Positions 59,686-64,000 of a stretch of DNA of 64,000 nucleotides are shown here, in pieces; position 1 is the stretch's first letter, and each line of letters opens with the position of its first letter. The notes under the pieces are model-generated. The model ran no database searches and was not told the origin of the DNA. It saw nothing but the letters and a program-made list of their open reading frames with translations. This DNA is from Nocardia sp. CNY236 (lineage in GTDB: Bacteria; Actinomycetota; Actinomycetes; Mycobacteriales; Mycobacteriaceae): contig NZ_AXVD01000010.1 of assembly GCF_000482385.1 (NCBI RefSeq), positions 124,001-188,000 on the forward strand. Direction: 5' to 3'. Both the position numbers and the translations under genes were made by a program.

Positions 59686-60356
59686 CCGAGGCCGCGCACG
59701 GTGACCAAATGCTCCGGTTTCGCCGGATCGGTTTCGATCTTCGAGCGCAGCCGTTTGACATGTACGTCCAGGGTCTTGGTGTCGCCCACGTAGTCGGCGC
59801 CCCATACGCGGTCGATCAACTGGCCCCGAGTGAGCACGCGCCCGGAATTGCGCAGCAGGTACTCGAGGAGATCGAATTCTTTGAGCGGCAACGTCACCGC
59901 GGTGCCGTTCACCAGCACGGTGTGTCGATCGACATCCATGCGCACCGGACCGGCTTCCAGCACGCCAGTGTCGCCGACTCCCTCCAATTCTTCACTTGCG
60001 CCACGGCGCAACACCGCACGGATGCGCGCGATGAGTTCGCGCGCGGAATACGGCTTGGTGACATAGTCGTCGGCGCCGAGTTCGAGGCCCACCACTTTGT
60101 CGATCTCGCTATCGCGTGCCGTGACCATGATCACAGGGACGCCGCTGCGGCTACGCAATTGTTTACACACGTCCGTGCCGCTCATACCGGGCAGCATGAG
60201 GTCGAGCAGGACTATGTCTGCGCCGGATCGGTCGAATTCTGCGAGCGCCGAGGGGCCGTCGCCGACCACGGTCACCTCGAATCCCTCCTTGCGCAGCAAG
60301 AACGCGAGCGGATCGGCCAGCGACTCCTCATCTTCGACGATCAGAACACTCGTCAT
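59667..60356 (-). CDS. regX3: Response regulator RegX3
   Basis: OmpR-family regulator for phosphate-limitation responses; 229 aa. The receiver has phospho-acceptor D52 in [13 protein letters not shown], and the winged-helix domain has [21 protein letters not shown] and [10 protein letters not shown]. It is coupled to senX3 by a 4-nt overlap. In M. tuberculosis repeats (MIRUs) separate the pair; they are absent here. Confidence 0.96.
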   Translation of the reverse strand: MTSVLIVEDEESLADPLAFLLRKEGFEVTVVGDGPSALAEFDRSGADIVLLDLMLPGMSGTDVCKQLRSRSGVPVIMVTARDSEIDKVVGLELGADDYVTKPYSARELIARIRAVLRRGASEELEGVGDTGVLEAGPVRMDVDRHTVLVNGTAVTLPLKEFDLLEYLLRNSGRVLTRGQLIDRVWGADYVGDTKTLDVHVKRLRSKIETDPAKPEHLVTVRGLGYKLES

Positions 60357-61582
60357 CTGCGTGCCTCCACACCATTCGATCGGCCCGGTACCACGGGACG
60401 CGGGCTTGTTTCATTCGAACTCATCACAGCGCTGTCGTCATCGGAGTTCGCTTCGTAATGAGCAGGTATTCGCAATGTGAAAGTCGATCCCGTGCCCAAC
60501 TTGCTCCACAGGGTGATCTCTCCGTTGTGATTGGCGGCTACGTGTTTGGCAATGGCCAGACCCAGGCCGGTGCCGCCGGTGGCGCGTGAGCGCGCCTTGT
60601 CGGACCGAAAGAATCGTTCGAACACCCGTTGTTGGTCTTCTTTGGCGATGCCGATGCCGCGGTCGGTCACGGCCATCGCGACGTTGTCGCCGCGCAGCGA
60701 TCGACTCACCGAGACATGTGAACCGGGCGGCGAGTAGGCAATCGCGTTCTCCACCAGATTGGACAACGCAGTGACCAGCAGGGTTTCGTCACCGAGCACC
60801 TCGAGTCCACTCGGTCTGTCGGTGCTGACGGTGATCCCTGCGGCCTCGGCTGCGGTATCGGAGCGGTCGACGGCCTGAGTGACCACGGTATCCACGTCCA
60901 CCACCTCGAGTTCGGGTAGCTTTTCCGCGCCCTGGAGACGTGAGAGCGCGATCAGTTCGGTCACCATCTTCCCGAGCCGGCGCGATTCGCCCAGCACGCG
61001 CTCACCGAAATGACGTACGGCCACCGGGTCCTCGGCCGATTCCAGCAGGGCCTCGGCCAACAGACTCATGGCGCCGACGGGAGTCTTGAGCTCGTGACTG
61101 ACGTTGGCGACGAAATCACGGCGGGTGGCCTCCATCCGAGCCTGCTCGGAGTCGTCGTCGGCGAACAGGACGGTCAAGGAGGTCTCGTCGCGCGACAGTT
61201 GCCGTGCAACGCCGCGCACCGCGATCCGACCGCGACCAGGGACGGGGTGCTTGGCGGTGAGGTCGAACTCGGTGGACTCGCCGCTGGCCAACGCCTTTTC
61301 CACAGCTGCCCACGCTCGCTCGTCGAGCAATCGGTCGCGGACCAACCCGAGTTCCTCCGCGCGAGGATTCACCAACACGACGTCCCGATGCTCGTCGACG
61401 ACGGCGATGCCACTCTCGGAAGCGAGCACGATCAGATCGAGGACCTGTGACGTCGTGAGTCCGGACTCGGCCTGCCGACGGGCAGCCTGCCGAGCATTCA
61501 CATAGGGAATCAGCAGTCCCCCCACTGCCAGACCGATGGCGGCCGCAAGAACGGCGAACAACACGGCCTGCGCAACACTCAC
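60353..61582 (-). CDS. senX3: Sensor histidine kinase SenX3
   Basis: 409 aa. A single N-terminal region with one or two hydrophobic helices (about residues 5-26), a PAS-like region (about 45-140), then the phospho-acceptor helix with H163 in [16 protein letters not shown], and the ATPase boxes [23 protein letters not shown] and [13 protein letters not shown]. It senses phosphate status with RegX3. GTG 61582 has TACGAT 6 nt upstream, so its message may be leaderless. Confidence 0.95.
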   Translation of the reverse strand: MSVAQAVLFAVLAAAIGLAVGGLLIPYVNARQAARRQAESGLTTSQVLDLIVLASESGIAVVDEHRDVVLVNPRAEELGLVRDRLLDERAWAAVEKALASGESTEFDLTAKHPVPGRGRIAVRGVARQLSRDETSLTVLFADDDSEQARMEATRRDFVANVSHELKTPVGAMSLLAEALLESAEDPVAVRHFGERVLGESRRLGKMVTELIALSRLQGAEKLPELEVVDVDTVVTQAVDRSDTAAEAAGITVSTDRPSGLEVLGDETLLVTALSNLVENAIAYSPPGSHVSVSRSLRGDNVAMAVTDRGIGIAKEDQQRVFERFFRSDKARSRATGGTGLGLAIAKHVAANHNGEITLWSKLGTGSTFTLRIPAHYEANSDDDSAVMSSNETSPRPVVPGRSNGVEARR

Positions 61583-61588
61583 ACTTGA

Positions 61589-61616
61589 ATCGTACGGTCG
61601 TCAACCGGGCGACCAA
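61589..61616 (-). promoter_or_regulatory. Leaderless promoter of senX3
   Basis: TTGGTC (61611-61616), 16-nt spacer, TACGAT (61589-61594), then 6 nt to the GTG. No ribosome site is visible. Confidence 0.4.
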
Positions 61617-61775
61617 CTCCGGGTACACGAAGTTTCGCGCAGGTCACACCCCCTTTCCGTGGTGTTGGGCGGGGGTTTACGTTGTGTTCGACATCGCGCA
61701 TTGCCCTACCAGTACCGATCGTCCGGCTTGCGGTGCTGGCGGACATCGGCGGACTCGACTCGGCCCCAGCCTATT

Positions 61776-61818
61776 CGGCAGTGGAGCCAACTCGGCAGTG
61801 GAGCCAACTCGGCAGTGG
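61776..61818. repeat. 17-bp tandem repeat, about 2.5 copies
   Basis: CGGCAGTGGAGCCAACT at 61776-61792 and 61793-61809, identical, then a partial CGGCAGTGG. It lies in the 293-bp gap between CocE and senX3, where no gene was found. Confidence 0.92.
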
Positions 61819-61875
61819 CCGAGACGAGTGCTTCCCAGCACGCGAGAACCCGCGGCGCCCGGAATGCTCGCGGGT

Positions 61876-63930
61876 CTACCAACCAGGGTTGCCGCGGACC
61901 GGAATATTGACGAAGCTCGGCTGCGCAGGATCCAACTGCAAGTGCTCTGGCCGCAGCCCGGTATCGATGAGCATCGGAAGAATCGGCAACCCTTTGGGGA
62001 AGTTCCCCGCATAGACATCCACGCGCAGACGATGACCTGGCTGCAGGATCGCTTCGGTGGCCGGCAATGCGATGTCCAGCGTGGTCGGCACCCCAGGAAT
62101 TGTCGGCTGCCGATGCTCCAGCGAGGTGAACGGACGCGGGTTGGTGTAGTCGCCGCTGGCCGATCGGGTGCTGTTCGCTTCGTCGATGGCCCGCATCGAA
62201 GCCAGGATCTGTCCCGAGGACAACACGCTGGACCGGCCGTCGGGTGCGACATCGTTCACCGTGACCACCCAATAGCCATCGGCCGCGTCCTGGACGGTAT
62301 TGAGCCGCACAGCGACCTGCCCCGAGATCGTGGTCGGTTCGACCACCGGGACGCTGGTGAACGTCAGCGCATTCAACTCCTGAATTCTGGAATCCTTCGC
62401 GCAGACATCGAGGACCGACAACACTCCGGCGGTGTTCTGCGCGGCGTCGTTGGAGCACAGTCCGGTCAAGCCGGGCGCGACGGTCAAGCGCGCCGTCTCG
62501 CCGGTGGGGTCGGCGCTGAGCGAACCGTCATAGACGCTGTTCGCGGTGCCGCTGGGCACGGCGGACAGGTACATTCTGCGGTGCACCGTCTGTTGAGTGT
62601 CCACCTCGGCCGCCGGCTCGGCGAACGAATCGGTGGTGATCCAACCACCACCCTGTTGGCGCAAGGTGACCGGACCGAATCGATCGATCCCGTTGTCGAT
62701 GTCCTTGAGCCACTTGTCGAACCATGCGCGCTGCAACACGTCCAACCGGGGCGGCAACCCCGGCTGGCCGTACTCGTTACCCGAGTTGATGTGATAGGTA
62801 TTACCCATCAGCAACTGCTTCTGGCCTGGCGGCACGGGGATCTCGTTGTAGATGATCGGCTGAGAGTACGAGAACAGGTCGTGCCATCCGCCCACGACGA
62901 AGGTCGGTATTCGAATCCGACTGGGATCACCCATCCAGTCACGGCGCGTTTCGGAGTCCCCGGACAGCAGGTCCCGAGCCCGAGGGTCGACGTCCTCGAT
63001 GTTTTCCGTGGTCATGGCATTGAACAGCACATCCATGAACGTGAAGGGATCGCGTTGGCGATCGGCCAGCCACGTTGTGTCGAACTGCCCGGACAGGATC
63101 GAGGCCACGTCGGGAATCAGCCCGAGCCCGTTGACCGCGGTCAGCCACAGCGGAATGAAGCCGGTACCCAGCGCGCCACCGGGTGCGAGCACGTCGTTGA
63201 CCAGATCGCTGCCCGGCACGATCGGGAAGATCGCCTGCAATGCCGGCGGACGCTTCTCTGCTGCCTGGACCTGGTTGATCCCGGAATAGGAGACCCCACT
63301 CATGCCGATGCGTCCGTTGGACCACGGCTGCCGCGCCGCCCACTCGATCACCTCGATGGTGTCCTGCTGTTCGCGGGCGCCCAAGATATCCCAGATCCCC
63401 TGAGAAAAGCCGGTGCCGCGCACATCGATGACCAACTGCGTGTAGCCGCTCTTGACCAGCTGGCGATCGACGGTGAAATTGCGCAGGTGACCACCGCCGA
63501 ACGACTTGGTCAGATCGGTGATGCCGGAGAACGGGGTGCCAGTCAGATCGGTCTGCCGGAAGAACTGGATCAGCGCGTCGGACAATCCTGGAATGGACTG
63601 CGAGTGATCGATCAGGTTCGCCAACAGCTTGGTATAGGGCGTCAGGTTGACGATGGTCGGCGTCGGGGTGTGGGCCGGCCGGCCGGAGGCATCCGCCGGC
63701 CGATAGACGTTGGCCTTCAGTACGGTGCCGTCACTCATGGTGATGGGGACATCCCACTGGATATGAATTCTCGGATACGCCTGGGGAGCATCATGGGTTG
63801 CCTCCCAGGCTGCTCCTGCGGCCCCGCCATCCGGGCCGGTGGGCGGCGCGGCAACGGCGCCGCTCGCGAGAAAGGGAACGAGCAGTGCAGAGGCAACTAC
63901 CGCCACCACGGCTCGCAACGCGTGCTTCAT
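61876..63930 (-). CDS. Secreted CocE/NonD-family hydrolase
   Basis: 684-aa alpha/beta hydrolase with a Sec signal peptide (VVAVVASALLVPFLASGAVA, residues about 8-27). Motifs are YPRIHIQWDVPITMSDGTVL, the catalytic serine S214 in RIGMSGVSYSGINQ, and GGWHDLFSYSQPI with the acid. The C-terminal X-Pro-peptidase-like beta domain closes it. CocE/NonD members cut esters or X-Pro peptides; the substrate here is unknown. The ATG has GAGAGGTGG about 12 nt upstream. Two palindromes lie just upstream. Confidence 0.88.
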   Translation of the reverse strand: MKHALRAVVAVVASALLVPFLASGAVAAPPTGPDGGAAGAAWEATHDAPQAYPRIHIQWDVPITMSDGTVLKANVYRPADASGRPAHTPTPTIVNLTPYTKLLANLIDHSQSIPGLSDALIQFFRQTDLTGTPFSGITDLTKSFGGGHLRNFTVDRQLVKSGYTQLVIDVRGTGFSQGIWDILGAREQQDTIEVIEWAARQPWSNGRIGMSGVSYSGINQVQAAEKRPPALQAIFPIVPGSDLVNDVLAPGGALGTGFIPLWLTAVNGLGLIPDVASILSGQFDTTWLADRQRDPFTFMDVLFNAMTTENIEDVDPRARDLLSGDSETRRDWMGDPSRIRIPTFVVGGWHDLFSYSQPIIYNEIPVPPGQKQLLMGNTYHINSGNEYGQPGLPPRLDVLQRAWFDKWLKDIDNGIDRFGPVTLRQQGGGWITTDSFAEPAAEVDTQQTVHRRMYLSAVPSGTANSVYDGSLSADPTGETARLTVAPGLTGLCSNDAAQNTAGVLSVLDVCAKDSRIQELNALTFTSVPVVEPTTISGQVAVRLNTVQDAADGYWVVTVNDVAPDGRSSVLSSGQILASMRAIDEANSTRSASGDYTNPRPFTSLEHRQPTIPGVPTTLDIALPATEAILQPGHRLRVDVYAGNFPKGLPILPMLIDTGLRPEHLQLDPAQPSFVNIPVRGNPGW

Positions 63931-63951
63931 TGGACGTGATCCACCTCTCAG

Positions 63952-63990
63952 CTGGTCGAACGACCAGATTTTACATACCTACCCGTTGGT
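63952..63990 (-). promoter_or_regulatory. Two palindromic operator candidates before the CocE gene
   Basis: CTGGTCG-AA-CGACCAG (63952-63967) is a perfect 16-bp palindrome, 22 bp before the ATG. ACCTACCCGTTGGT (63977-63990) is an imperfect palindrome matching ACC-N-AC-NN-GT-N-GGT. They resemble TetR-type operators, but no regulator is visible within the window. Confidence 0.45.
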
Positions 63991-64000
63991 TTGAATACCG

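Overview
The window is high-GC actinobacterial chromosome from a mycolic-acid-containing Mycobacteriales member, most likely Nocardia or a close Nocardiaceae relative. This rests on gene content and order: MceG/YrbE lipid-import genes, a fused HadA-HadB mycolate dehydratase, MgtA mannosyltransferase, the menaquinone cluster with MenJ, BldC, bS22 and SenX3-RegX3 follow an arrangement known from Mycobacterium tuberculosis, but with fusions, losses and insertions. It is a core-genome region: no insertion sequence, prophage, CRISPR array or antibiotic cluster was found.

Layout. 1-8.3 kb, minus strand: YrbE and MceG lipid transport, rplL-rplJ with its leader, rplA, rplK, nusG, secE, tRNA-Trp, fused hadAB, rpmG and tRNAs for Met, Thr and Tyr. 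8.4-28 kb: yajQ, htpX and the menaquinone region (prenyl diphosphate synthase, menJ, mgtA, menG, menD, menB, menE, menA). A very large fused NADPH-dependent assimilatory nitrate reductase sits between menG and menD. 28-31.5 kb: small regulators and membrane proteins, including an HTH/Clp-N-domain pair with striking paired operators, a Cds1-like PLP enzyme and bldC. 32-39 kb, minus strand: cytochrome c maturation (ccsB, resB, ccdA, TlpA) translationally coupled to a histidine phosphatase and hemL. 39-48.7 kb: small secreted and membrane proteins, hemB, cobA/hemD, hemC, hemA, the redox repressor rex and a glutaredoxin. 48.8-64 kb: HAD phosphatase, acyltransferase and SDR, bS22, an HTH protein, proC, thioesterase, TIM-barrel isomerase, a repeat-rich membrane protein, Ppx/GppA, regX3-senX3 and a secreted CocE/NonD hydrolase.

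The genes join into respiratory physiology. Menaquinone carries electrons, the hem genes and ccs/res system make heme and attach it to c-type cytochromes, and Rex (an NADH/NAD sensor) sits upstream of hemA-hemC-cobA/hemD. Many neighbours overlap by 4 nt (ATGA or GTGA), indicating translational coupling.

Most interesting points: (1) two identical-architecture 18-bp palindromes embedded in a near-consensus leaderless promoter for an HTH/Clp-N operon; (2) HadA and HadB fused, both halves carrying a D-x4-H hydratase dyad, with hadC missing from its usual place; (3) many short tandem repeats, including a perfect 17-bp x5 array before menD and others across stop codons; (4) a collagen-like Gly-X-Y stretch in a membrane protein; (5) a 39-codon membrane protein between hemB-side genes. 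All functional calls come from reading the sequence and family knowledge; no database search was run.
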